Positions 54,035-61,219 of a stretch of 64,000 bases of DNA are shown in pieces. Each line of letters begins with the position of its first letter. Position 1 is the first letter of the stretch. Made by a program: the position numbers and the translations under genes. Source of the DNA: Falsiroseomonas frigidaquae (lineage in GTDB: Bacteria > Pseudomonadota > Alphaproteobacteria > Acetobacterales > Acetobacteraceae); NCBI RefSeq assembly GCF_012163145.1, contig NZ_JAAVTX010000002.1:868001-932000 (forward strand). The letters are read 5' to 3'. The notes under the pieces were generated by a model. It searched no databases, had not been told where the DNA came from, and saw only the letters and a program-made list of their open reading frames with translations.

Positions 54035-54937
54035 GTGGCGATCGAGCTGAATGCGCGGGCGGAGCCTGCGCCAATCCCGCCTTCCGGCCGCTTCCGCGCG
54101 GGTGCCGCTCCGGGCGCGCTGCTCGGCGCGCGTGATGCGGTAGCGGGACTGCTGCTGGGCGCTTCACTGACCGCCTGCGGGCTGGTGCTGCTATGGCCTT
54201 CCGCGCTGAGCTCCGCCGGCTCGTCCTCGCCGCCCGTGGTGCTGGCGGTGGAGGATCGGGCGGCCGCGCTGGACGCCCTGCTCCGCCAGGCCAATGCCCA
54301 GCTTTCCGCGCACGCCGCGCGGGCCGAGGAGGCGGCACGGCAGGCGGAAGCCGCGGCACAGCGCCTGGCGCTTCTGGAGGCGCGTGGGCCGACCGCGGAC
54401 CGCTTCCTCGCGGCGGCCTTGCTGTTGCAATCCAGCGTCGCGACGCCGCGGCCCTGGCTGCGCGAATACCAAATGATGATGGCCCTCGCCCCGCCCGGCG
54501 CCGTGCCGCGCCCGCTGGCCGAGGTGCTGGCCAGCCATGCCGCGCGCGGCCTGCCGAGCGGGATGGAACTGCGGGACCGCTTCGCGATGCTGGCGCCGCA
54601 ACTGCTGGACCGTGCGCCGCAGGAGGATTCGCTGGTGCAGCGCGCCGGGCTTGCCGCGCGCGGCGTGCTGTCCGGCATCGGCCTGGCGGCACCGCCGCAG
54701 GCCGGGCTTCAGGCCGCCGCGGTGGCCGGCATTGCCGCGCAGCTTCGCCGGGGTGACCTGGCCGGGGCGGTGGCCGATGCCGGCGCGCTGGATCCCACCC
54801 TGCAACCGCTGCTGGCCGGCTGGCTGGCGCAGGCGCGGGCGCGCATGGCGGTGGAGCAGGCGGTGCGGGAAACGCTGCTGCTCGCGCTTGCCCCGCGCCC
54901 ACGGCCGGAGCTGGCCGCGGCCACGCTGCGGAATTGA
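54035..54937 (+). CDS. Mitofilin-like single-pass membrane coiled-coil protein
   Basis: A 300-residue protein: a cytoplasmic N-terminus, one transmembrane helix (residues ~36-55, AVAGLLLGASLTACGLVLLW), a coiled coil (DALLRQANAQLSAHAARAEEAARQAEAAAQRLALLEARG), and a C-terminal helical domain ending RRGDLAGAVADAGALDPTLQPLLAGWLAQARARMAVEQAV. That C-terminal pattern (GDLxGA...W...AxARxxxE) is the signature I associate with alphaproteobacterial mitofilin/Mic60 relatives. The match is by eye and moderate. The GTG start is the first plausible one after the upstream stop. It lies at the head of the unknown envelope cluster. Confidence 0.5.
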   Translation: MAIELNARAEPAPIPPSGRFRAGAAPGALLGARDAVAGLLLGASLTACGLVLLWPSALSSAGSSSPPVVLAVEDRAAALDALLRQANAQLSAHAARAEEAARQAEAAAQRLALLEARGPTADRFLAAALLLQSSVATPRPWLREYQMMMALAPPGAVPRPLAEVLASHAARGLPSGMELRDRFAMLAPQLLDRAPQEDSLVQRAGLAARGVLSGIGLAAPPQAGLQAAAVAGIAAQLRRGDLAGAVADAGALDPTLQPLLAGWLAQARARMAVEQAVRETLLLALAPRPRPELAAATLRN

Positions 54938-54993
54938 AATCACGCCGCCCCCGCGGTGCCTGCTTCACGCCTGACTGACCCGGGAGTCCCAAC

Positions 54994-56061
54994 ATGGGCC
55001 GCCTCCGCAATCTCCTGATGGGCTTAGCCCTGGCCACCTGCACCGCAGCCACCGCAGCGCCGCCCGCCGCGGCGCAGGGCGTCATGCGCGACCGGCTGGT
55101 GATCATTTCCTCCACCTCCGCCGGCACCGTCGCCCGCATGCTGGCTGCCAGCTTCACCGAGCGCTTCGAGGGGGTGATGGAGCCGACGCGGCGCACCTTG
55201 CCGACCTCCGGCGTGCTGGACCTGTTCTGCGCCGGCGTCGGCCCACAGACCCCCGACATCGCCGTGGTGGTGCGCCGCATGCCGCGCAGCATGGTGGAGA
55301 CCTGCGACACCAATGGCGTGCGCAACATCGTCGAGATGCGGATCGGGCTGAGCGCCGTGCTGCTGGCGGTGCGGCGTGGCGAGGGCACCACCAACCTCAC
55401 CTCCCGCCAGGTGTGGGAAGCGCTGGCGGCGGAGCGCATCGTGGATGAGGAATTCGTGCCGAACCGCCGCGCGCTGTGGTCCGAGGTCTCCCCGGCGCTG
55501 CCGCGCATCGAGATCCGCGTGCTGGCGCCCAATCTCGGCACCGGCACCAACGGGCTGTTCGAGGACATGATCCTGGAAGGCGGCTGCCGCGACGTGCGCG
55601 CGATCCGCCTGCTGTTCGAGGCCCAGTACCGCCGCGGCAAATGCGTGACGGTGCGGGAAGATGGCCGGGTGCAGCGGATGGGCGGGCTGGAGGTGCCGGC
55701 GGCGCTGCTGGCCAGCCCGCCGGGCACCGTCGGCGTCATCTCCTACGACCAGCTGCAGGCCAGCGGCGGCAACCTGGTGGCGCTGACGCTGGATGGCGTG
55801 CTGCCGACCCAGGGCTCGATCTACGCGCAGGACTATGTCGCGACGCGCATCGTCTATGTCTACGCCAAGCGGCAGCACACGCGGCTGCGCGAAGGCGTCG
55901 GCGTGGTGCGCGGCATCCGCGAATTCCTGAACGAGGCGACCAGCGAGGCGGCGTCCGGCCCTGGTGGCTACCTCTCCGTCACCGGCCTGGTGCCGCTGCC
56001 GCCGGCGGATCGCGCCGCGCAGCGCCGCACCGCCGACCGCATGACCCTGCTGTCCCGATGA
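54994..56061 (+). CDS. PstS-like periplasmic phosphate/anion-binding protein
   Basis: A 355-residue exported protein with a signal peptide (LRNLLMGLALATCTAATAAPPAAAQG, residues 4-29). Then comes RDRLVIISSTSAGTVARMLAASFTERF, the start of a type II periplasmic binding fold, as in PstS-family proteins. Further segments fit this fold (GLSAVLLAVRRGEGTTNLTSRQVWEAL, VGVISYDQLQASGGNLVALTLDGVLPTQGSIYAQDYVATRIVYVYAKRQH). No ABC permease or ATPase gene is nearby, so it may serve another role than uptake. It overlaps the next gene by ATGA. Confidence 0.75.
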   Translation: MGRLRNLLMGLALATCTAATAAPPAAAQGVMRDRLVIISSTSAGTVARMLAASFTERFEGVMEPTRRTLPTSGVLDLFCAGVGPQTPDIAVVVRRMPRSMVETCDTNGVRNIVEMRIGLSAVLLAVRRGEGTTNLTSRQVWEALAAERIVDEEFVPNRRALWSEVSPALPRIEIRVLAPNLGTGTNGLFEDMILEGGCRDVRAIRLLFEAQYRRGKCVTVREDGRVQRMGGLEVPAALLASPPGTVGVISYDQLQASGGNLVALTLDGVLPTQGSIYAQDYVATRIVYVYAKRQHTRLREGVGVVRGIREFLNEATSEAASGPGGYLSVTGLVPLPPADRAAQRRTADRMTLLSR

Positions 56062-56840
56062 ACCCGGCGCCGGAGACCCAACCCATGCCGCGCATCCAGC
56101 CCACCCGCCGTGCCGTCCGCCTCGCCAACTGGCTGCTTGCGGGAAGCCTGGCGCTGCCGCTGCTGGCCGGGGATGTGGCGCTGGCGCAGCCGGTGCCGCC
56201 ATCGCCGCAGTCCTCGCCGCGCACCATGGTGACGGTGCCCCTGCAGGATCTGTCGGAGGACGGCCTGGTGGACCGGGCGGGGGAGCTGTGGGGCAACGTG
56301 CTCGACATCTTCGGCTTCAGCACCGGCGCCAGCCACTTCATGCGCCGCCACGGCGCGCTGCGCCGCAACCGCGCACAGAATGACGACTTCACCTGGCTGA
56401 TGGACATCGCCGGCTACAAGCTGAAGGAGATCGAAAGCTCCATCGGCCTGATCCCGAGCTTCGGCCTCGCCTTCGGCCAGGCGCGGGAGCTGACGGAGGC
56501 GGATCGCGACTATGTCGAGCGGATGCTGGACCGCCACGCGCAGCGCAACCCGGGCCCGATGGCGGTGATCCAGCGCACGATCGTGCGCGGCATCCTGGAC
56601 GCGACGGAAATCGGCGGCTTCACGGTGGACAAGGTGGATGTGGATCTGTTCCCGCTGCCGCGCGTGAAGTTCGTGCTGACGCCGACGGATGCGCCGCTGG
56701 GCATCGAGGCGAGCCGCATCCTTCGGGCGATCGACCGGCTGAATGCGCGGGTGCAGGGCATGGCGACGCGGCCGCAGGGCATGGACCTGCCGCTGGAGCC
56801 GACGGCGCCCTCGCTGCGTCCGGCGACACTGGCACATTGA
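56058..56840 (+). CDS. Secreted protein of unknown function (envelope cluster)
   Basis: A 260-residue protein with a signal peptide (LANWLLAGSLALPLLAGDVALAQ at about residues 18-40). The mature domain contains GELWGNVLDIFGFSTGASHFMRRHGALRRNRAQNDDFTWLMDIAGYKLKEIESSIGLIPSFGLAFGQ and a later DVDLFPLPRVKFVLTPTDAPLGIEASRILRAIDRL. I do not recognise the family. Its start overlaps the binding-protein stop by four bases, so the two are coupled. A second start at MPRIQP (56085) is possible. It likely acts in the periplasm or outer membrane. Confidence 0.7.
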   Translation: MNPAPETQPMPRIQPTRRAVRLANWLLAGSLALPLLAGDVALAQPVPPSPQSSPRTMVTVPLQDLSEDGLVDRAGELWGNVLDIFGFSTGASHFMRRHGALRRNRAQNDDFTWLMDIAGYKLKEIESSIGLIPSFGLAFGQARELTEADRDYVERMLDRHAQRNPGPMAVIQRTIVRGILDATEIGGFTVDKVDVDLFPLPRVKFVLTPTDAPLGIEASRILRAIDRLNARVQGMATRPQGMDLPLEPTAPSLRPATLAH

Positions 56841-56862
56841 ACGGCTGCGCAGGGGAATGGCG

Positions 56863-57297
56863 ATGAACGCTGGCGACCAGGATGGCCGCAGCCGCTTCGG
56901 CGAGTTGGTGAAGCTGCAGATGCAGGGCCGCCGCTTCCTCGACAGCAATGAGGAACGGCGCCTGCTGGAGGAAGGGCTGACGCGCTACGGGCTGCGGCTG
57001 GAAGATGCCAGCGGCATGCTGCGCGCGGCGGCGGAGCAGGATGAGATCGCGCTGGAAGGCGAGGTCGGCCGGTCCTCCGGCATGCTGCTGCGGACCATGG
57101 CGGACCGGCGCGGCCGGGTCGCGCGGCAGGATTTCAACAAGGCCGTCGCCTTCTATCGCGCCCGCACGGGCGCCGGGCTTTCGGAAGCGGAAGCCGCGCG
57201 CCGCGTGAAGCGGCGGATGGAGGAGCTGGAGCTGGCGCCGAAGCCGCATGGCAGGCTGATCCGCACCCGGCGCTGGTGGCGCGCCATCGATGGTTGA
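56863..57297 (+). CDS. Small protein consisting of the unnamed domain shared with the carbonic-anhydrase-like protein
   Basis: 144 residues. FGELVKLQMQGRRFLDSNEERRLLEEGLTRYGL and VARQDFNKAVAFYRARTGAGLSEAEAARRVKRRMEELELAPKPHGRLIRTRRWWR are closely matched by the C-terminal half of the carbonic-anhydrase-like protein at 61.2 kb (FADLVRLRLRDGPLAPETERALLAEGLTRYGL...). No signal peptide. The ATG at 56863 has AGGGG seven bases upstream. The domain is unnamed to me. It should have the same binding partner in both proteins. Confidence 0.7.
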   Translation: MNAGDQDGRSRFGELVKLQMQGRRFLDSNEERRLLEEGLTRYGLRLEDASGMLRAAAEQDEIALEGEVGRSSGMLLRTMADRRGRVARQDFNKAVAFYRARTGAGLSEAEAARRVKRRMEELELAPKPHGRLIRTRRWWRAIDG

Positions 57298-57325
57298 TTC
57301 TCAATTCCTGCTGAAGGGTACTCGC

Positions 57326-57628
57326 ATGAAGACGATCCTGGCGTTCCTGCTTCTGGCCGGCCTGGCGCTGTCGCCGCAGCATGCTGCGGCGCAGGCGACC
57401 ATCACCACGCCTGCCATTCCTGCCGTCACGCTGCCTTCCGTGAACATTCCGGCAGTGCCGGCGCAGCGCATCACCGCGGGCCATGCCATGGCGCTCGGCG
57501 TCGGACTGTTCGCCGGCGCGGTTGCCGGGTCCGTGCTGATCCATGGCGGCGCGCTGGCCGCGGCCATCGGCGGCGCGGCCGGGCTGGCGGTGGGGCATTG
57601 GGCCTGGACGGAAGCCGAATACGACTGA
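57326..57628 (+). CDS. Small exported glycine-zipper protein
   Basis: A 100-residue protein: signal peptide KTILAFLLLAGLALSPQHAAAQ, then a Thr/Pro/Val-rich spacer (ITTPAIPAVTLPSVNIPAVPAQ), then GVGLFAGAVAGSVLIHGGALAAAIGGAAGLAVGHWAW, a glycine-zipper transmembrane segment. Such segments oligomerise in membranes. The ATG at 57326 is chosen for the signal peptide and has AAGGG before it. An ATG at 57290 would overlap the previous gene. Function is unknown. Confidence 0.65.
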   Translation: MKTILAFLLLAGLALSPQHAAAQATITTPAIPAVTLPSVNIPAVPAQRITAGHAMALGVGLFAGAVAGSVLIHGGALAAAIGGAAGLAVGHWAWTEAEYD

Positions 57629-57679
57629 CCACGCCAGCGCTGCGTGACGTTGCCCCGAGGGGTGGCCCAGGAGGGGCAA

Positions 57680-58480
57680 TTGGAATTCTCGCTGCCACAT
57701 CACATCGCGGCCATGCCCGGCTGGCTTGCAATCATGCTGACGGCGGGCGTGCCGGTGCTGCTGGCGCTCGCCCTCGGCCACGCCATGCACCAGATCTTCA
57801 CGCCGCAGGAATTCGCCGCCAACGCGCAGATCGGCGCGGTGAAATACGGCTTCGTGGTGGAGATCTACGCGGTGGTCGCGGCGCTGGCGCTGGTCGGATC
57901 CTGGGACATCTACCAGACCGCGCGCGATACGGTGCAGCAGGAGACGTCCAACCTCTACATGTTGGCATTGGCGGTGGACAGTTTCGGCGGCGCGGACCTA
58001 GCCCCGGCGCGCGACGAGATGCGCACCGCCATCCGGCTTTATGCCGGTGCCGTGGTGGCGAATGACTGGCCGGTCATGCAGGCGGGCCAGCCCGGCACCG
58101 GGTCCGAGGCCGCCTTCCAGCGCCTGGCGCGCGCCTTCCTCGATGTCGAGGGACGCAGCGATGGTCAGCACGCGCTGAAGCAGAATGTCGGTGACTGGCT
58201 GGCGGCGGTGGCGAAGGCGCGGATCGAGCGGCTTTCGGTGATGTCCCGCACCCTGTCAGGACTGATCTGGGCGCTGGTGCTGACCGTCTCCGTCGCCACC
58301 ATCAGCTTCCAATGGTTCTTCGGCGGCGGCCATGTGGCGCTGCACTACACCATGGGCGCCATCATCGCGCTGATCGTCGGCGCGGTGCTGCTGGTGTCGC
58401 TGAAGCTGGCCTTCCCCTTCGTCGGCGACCCTGCGCTGCTGACGCCGCGGCCGTATCTGTCGCTGATGGAGGTGACGTGA
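57680..58480 (+). CDS. DUF4239 (bestrophin-like) membrane protein
   Basis: 266 residues. Two N-terminal helices (~12-31 and ~54-74), a soluble middle with DSFGGADLAPARDEMRTAIRLYAGAVVANDWPVMQ, and two C-terminal helices (~193-216 and ~225-247). The helix-2 region VKYGFVVEIYAVVAALALVGSWDIYQTARDTVQQETSNLYMLALAVDSFGG matches what I know as DUF4239, annotated as bestrophin-like. Bestrophins are anion/bicarbonate channels, so an ion role is an inference. The TTG at 57680 has a near-ideal AGGAGG five bases upstream, while a GTG at 57644 has none. In the cluster with the carbonic-anhydrase-like gene. Confidence 0.75.
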   Translation: MEFSLPHHIAAMPGWLAIMLTAGVPVLLALALGHAMHQIFTPQEFAANAQIGAVKYGFVVEIYAVVAALALVGSWDIYQTARDTVQQETSNLYMLALAVDSFGGADLAPARDEMRTAIRLYAGAVVANDWPVMQAGQPGTGSEAAFQRLARAFLDVEGRSDGQHALKQNVGDWLAAVAKARIERLSVMSRTLSGLIWALVLTVSVATISFQWFFGGGHVALHYTMGAIIALIVGAVLLVSLKLAFPFVGDPALLTPRPYLSLMEVT

Positions 58481-58488
58481 CGGTGCGA

Positions 58489-59091
58489 TCAATGCCCCCC
58501 GCCGCGCGGCGCGTGGCGCCAGCGCTGGAAGACGAACAGCACCAGCGCGAACAGCCAGAAATTCAGCAGCGCCAGCATCCAGGCCAGCAGGTGGATGGCG
58601 TAGTGCAGCACCAGCGCCGTGCTGGCGGCCAGCAGCAGGAAGGCGCCGAGCGCGCGCAGCCGAGCCCAGCCGCGCCACCAGCGCAGCGCGGCCAGCGGGC
58701 CGGTCGCCAGCAGCAGCAGCGCCAGCCCGCCGGGCAGTGCGCCGAGGCCACCCTGGCGCAGCAGGTCGCGCGCATTCTGCAGCGTCGCCGTGCCGGGCAG
58801 GCCGTGCTGCAGCAGGAAGCCTGGCAGATCCAGGCTCCACGGTCCCTGCACGACGAAGATGCTGGACAGGCGGAAGCTCTCGCCATGCGGTACGGCCAGC
58901 AGCAGCGTGACGCCGCTGGCGATGCCGGCGCACAGCGCCAGCACGTGCAGCAGTGGCACAGCCTCGGCATCCGCGGGCGCCAATGCGGCGTAGGCGACGC
59001 TCGCGGCGCGCAGCAGCGCCAGCACCAGCAGGATGGCGAGCGCAGCTTCCGCCCCGCCCCACAGGATCATCCCGATGCCACCATGTTCCAT
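58489..59091 (-). CDS. Polytopic membrane protein antisense in the envelope cluster
   Basis: A 200-residue, strongly hydrophobic protein with about five transmembrane segments (WGGAEAALAILLVLALLRAA, LLHVLALCAGIASGVTLLLAVP, ALPGGLALLLLATGPLAAL, ALGAFLLLAASTALVLHYAIHLLAWMLALLNFWLFALVLFVF). No family recognised. It is the only minus-strand gene in the 54-62 kb cluster, and its start (59091, or an internal ATG at 59070) overlaps the start of the next plus-strand gene. The forward-strand frame across it is low-complexity and unlike a protein, so this strand is the coding one. Confidence 0.65.
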   Translation of the reverse strand: MEHGGIGMILWGGAEAALAILLVLALLRAASVAYAALAPADAEAVPLLHVLALCAGIASGVTLLLAVPHGESFRLSSIFVVQGPWSLDLPGFLLQHGLPGTATLQNARDLLRQGGLGALPGGLALLLLATGPLAALRWWRGWARLRALGAFLLLAASTALVLHYAIHLLAWMLALLNFWLFALVLFVFQRWRHAPRGGGH

Positions 59092-60150
59092 GCGCGGAAG
59101 CTAGGGCGCGCGGCCGGGGCAAGTAAGGGGTTTCGTGCCGCGGTTGCGCTGGCCCTGCTAATTTTCGCGCAGCCAGCCCTGGCGGCACCGATGGCAGTGC
59201 GCAACCCGGATGGAAGCTGCGGCCTGCGCGACGTGCCGGAGGCGGCCTTGCAGGCCTGGGATTCGCATCTGGCGGCGGAGGCGGCGCGGCTGGAAGGTAT
59301 GGCGCATCGCCTGCTGGCGGATGCCGCCGCCATGCGCCTGGCCCCGGCGCGGGAGGCGGTGCCCGGCTTCGGCGACTGGGCCTATGGCTGGGTGCAGAGC
59401 TACATGACCGCTTATCGGGTGCTCGGCCTGGCGGCGCGCAACCTGGCGGAAGGCGTGGCGGAGGCGGATGCTTCCAGCCTGCCGGACCGCATCGCGCAGG
59501 GCATGGCCACCCCGGTGCGGGAGGCCTTCCGCACCCGCGTGCTGGAACCCGCCATCCCGCCCGCGGCGCTGGCGCTGGACCGCGCGCATGTGCGGGACGT
59601 GATCGTTGCGGAATGGCAGCTGGCGGTGACGGAGGTGGCGCGGCAGGCGCAGGCGCTGCCGCGCGTTTCGCTGATCGCCCCCGGCGCCGTCGCGGTGCCG
59701 CGGGTCGACCTGCTGGCCGCCGCGCGACCCCTGGCGGATTGGCAGGCGGTGGAGGCCGACCCAATGGCGCTGGTCGTGGAGGAAGGTGCCGAGACCAGCA
59801 CGGTGTTCCTGCGTTCCATGCGGCCGATGGCGGCGCGGCTCGGCGCCGTGGCGCTGCGGGTCAGCGAGGCCGGGTCGATCGTCGCCACCAGCGGCGCCTT
59901 CGGCTACGCGCTGGGCGGCACGCCGGGCGTGGCGCTGGGTGTGGCGGGCGGCGTCGGCCTGTCCTGGGGCCTGGACTACGTGCTGAACCGCGTCGATTCC
60001 GCGCTGAACCGGGAGGCCTTCGAGGCGCAGGCGCTGGAAGCCATCGAACGTGCCGAACAGCGCCTGCCGGCGCAGGGGCGCCTGGCCGTGGCGGCGGCAC
60101 TGGCAGCAAGACGCGGCGAATTGCGCGCCGAAAATCCGGGATGCGGCTGA
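59083..60150 (+). CDS. Large secreted helical protein with C-terminal glycine-zipper segment (unknown)
   Basis: 355 residues: a signal peptide (FRAAVALALLIFAQPALAA, about residues 18-36) after a basic n-region, a mature helical part (RDVPEAALQAWDSHLAAEAARLEGMAHRLLADAAAMRL), and a Gly-rich hydrophobic stretch GSIVATSGAFGYALGGTPGVALGVAGGVGLSWGLDYVLNRVDSALNREAFE near the end. I do not recognise the family. It may oligomerise in a membrane through the zipper. The start at 59083 overlaps the divergent gene's start. No good ribosome-binding site is seen. Confidence 0.65.
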   Translation: MFHARKLGRAAGASKGFRAAVALALLIFAQPALAAPMAVRNPDGSCGLRDVPEAALQAWDSHLAAEAARLEGMAHRLLADAAAMRLAPAREAVPGFGDWAYGWVQSYMTAYRVLGLAARNLAEGVAEADASSLPDRIAQGMATPVREAFRTRVLEPAIPPAALALDRAHVRDVIVAEWQLAVTEVARQAQALPRVSLIAPGAVAVPRVDLLAAARPLADWQAVEADPMALVVEEGAETSTVFLRSMRPMAARLGAVALRVSEAGSIVATSGAFGYALGGTPGVALGVAGGVGLSWGLDYVLNRVDSALNREAFEAQALEAIERAEQRLPAQGRLAVAAALAARRGELRAENPGCG

Positions 60151-60806
60151 TGCGATACCTGATTCCACTGCTGCTGCTGCTGCTGGCCACGCCGCTGCAG
60201 GCGCAGCCCGCCCTGCTGGCGCTGGCGGGGGCGGAACTGCTGCTGCCGCATCTGGCGCGGTCCGCGCCCTTTCCGCGTGCCTTGGCGGTGACGCAGGCGC
60301 TGACCGCAGGTGAGGCTGATTGGCAGGCCTTGCTGGCGCCGCTCGATGCCGTGGCGGAACAGGGTGCGCCGCTGCCGCGCCAGCTGGCGGCCAGCTTCCC
60401 CGTCGCCGCGCGCGCCGCGGTGCTGGCCGAGATGGGCCACCCGGCGGAGGCTGGGCGGCTGTGGCACTGGATGGCCGGCGCCATGCGGCTCGGCGCCCGT
60501 TTCGGCGGCGGCGAAAGCCCGGCATTGGCCGCCACCGAGGCGGCGGAGGTGCTGCTGGGCCGCGGAGAGCTGCGCGCCGCGGACCAGGCGCTGGCGACGC
60601 TCGTCGGCCCGGCGGCGGCGGCGCTGCTGACCTGGCGGCAGGGTTTGGCCCGCCGGCTGCTGATGGAGGATGCTGCCACTGCGCTTGCCGCGCTGGCCAC
60701 GGCGCGCGCGGCGCCGGGGCACACCGCCGCCCGCACGGCCCCCGCGCGCACGGTCCCCGCACCCACGGTCCCCGCACCCACGGCCCGGGCGGCCAGGGCG
60801 CCATGA
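60150..60806 (+). CDS. Secreted helical protein (unknown)
   Basis: A 218-residue protein: signal peptide MRYLIPLLLLLLATPLQAQ, then mostly Ala/Leu-rich helices with TPR-like spacing (EMGHPAEAGRLWHWMAGAMRLG, LGRGELRAADQALATLVGPAAAALLTWRQG). The C-terminal 20 or so residues come from a 15-bp repeat (PARTVPAPTVPAPTA). The ATG at 60150 forms TGATG with the previous stop; an earlier ATG at 60141 is possible. The next gene overlaps its stop by ATGA. Confidence 0.65.
   Translation: MRYLIPLLLLLLATPLQAQPALLALAGAELLLPHLARSAPFPRALAVTQALTAGEADWQALLAPLDAVAEQGAPLPRQLAASFPVAARAAVLAEMGHPAEAGRLWHWMAGAMRLGARFGGGESPALAATEAAEVLLGRGELRAADQALATLVGPAAAALLTWRQGLARRLLMEDAATALAALATARAAPGHTAARTAPARTVPAPTVPAPTARAARAP
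60733..60777. repeat. 15-bp x 3 in-frame repeat at a gene 3' end
   Basis: GCACGGCCCCCGCGC (60733-60747), GCACGGTCCCCGCAC (60748-60762) and CCACGGTCCCCGCAC (60763-60777). They encode the Pro/Thr-rich tail of the secreted helical protein, with degenerate copies before and after. Confidence 0.75.
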
Positions 60807-61219
60807 GCGCGGCGCGCTTCAACTGGCAGGGCGTGGTGGCGCGCGGGTTGTTCAGCCTGTTCGTGGTCTTCGCGATCTACAACCCTTCCGGCTATTCCTA
60901 CCTGCACTGGGTGCTGCAGGGCTTCGCGTGGTTCTGGGCCAAGCTCGCCATCGGCGCCTTGCTCGCGATGATCGTTCTGATGCTGTGGCGCACCACGCGC
61001 GGCGTGCTGAAGCCGCGCGGCATGGTGCTGGTGGCGCTGTTCTGCCTCGGCGGCGGCGTGACACTGGCGAGGCTGACCGACACCTCCATCCTGCATCCCG
61101 GCTCGCTGCTGATCGGCGCGCTGCTGACCCTGGCGGCGCTGTTCACCGCCGGCCTGTCCTATTCCCATGTCGATCATCGCCTGGGCGGCATCAGCCATAC
61201 GGAGGAAGTGGCCAAGTGA
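60803..61219 (+). CDS. Small polytopic membrane protein (DUF6524-like)
   Basis: 138 residues, four transmembrane helices. The first part, FNWQGVVARGLFSLFVVFAIYNPSGYSYLHWVLQG, has an NPSGYSYxHW motif I recall from the small membrane family DUF6524. Helices 2-4 follow (AKLAIGALLAMIVLMLW, VLVALFCLGGGVTLA, SLLIGALLTLAALFTAGLSYSHVDHR). Family assignment is from memory and moderate. It is coupled by 4-base overlaps to both the secreted protein gene and the carbonic-anhydrase-like gene. Confidence 0.6.
   Translation: MSAARFNWQGVVARGLFSLFVVFAIYNPSGYSYLHWVLQGFAWFWAKLAIGALLAMIVLMLWRTTRGVLKPRGMVLVALFCLGGGVTLARLTDTSILHPGSLLIGALLTLAALFTAGLSYSHVDHRLGGISHTEEVAK

Noticed and set aside
58312-59082. Plus-strand frame across the antisense membrane gene
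   Set aside because: Gln/Arg/His repeats without motif, and the minus-strand protein has clear transmembrane segments.
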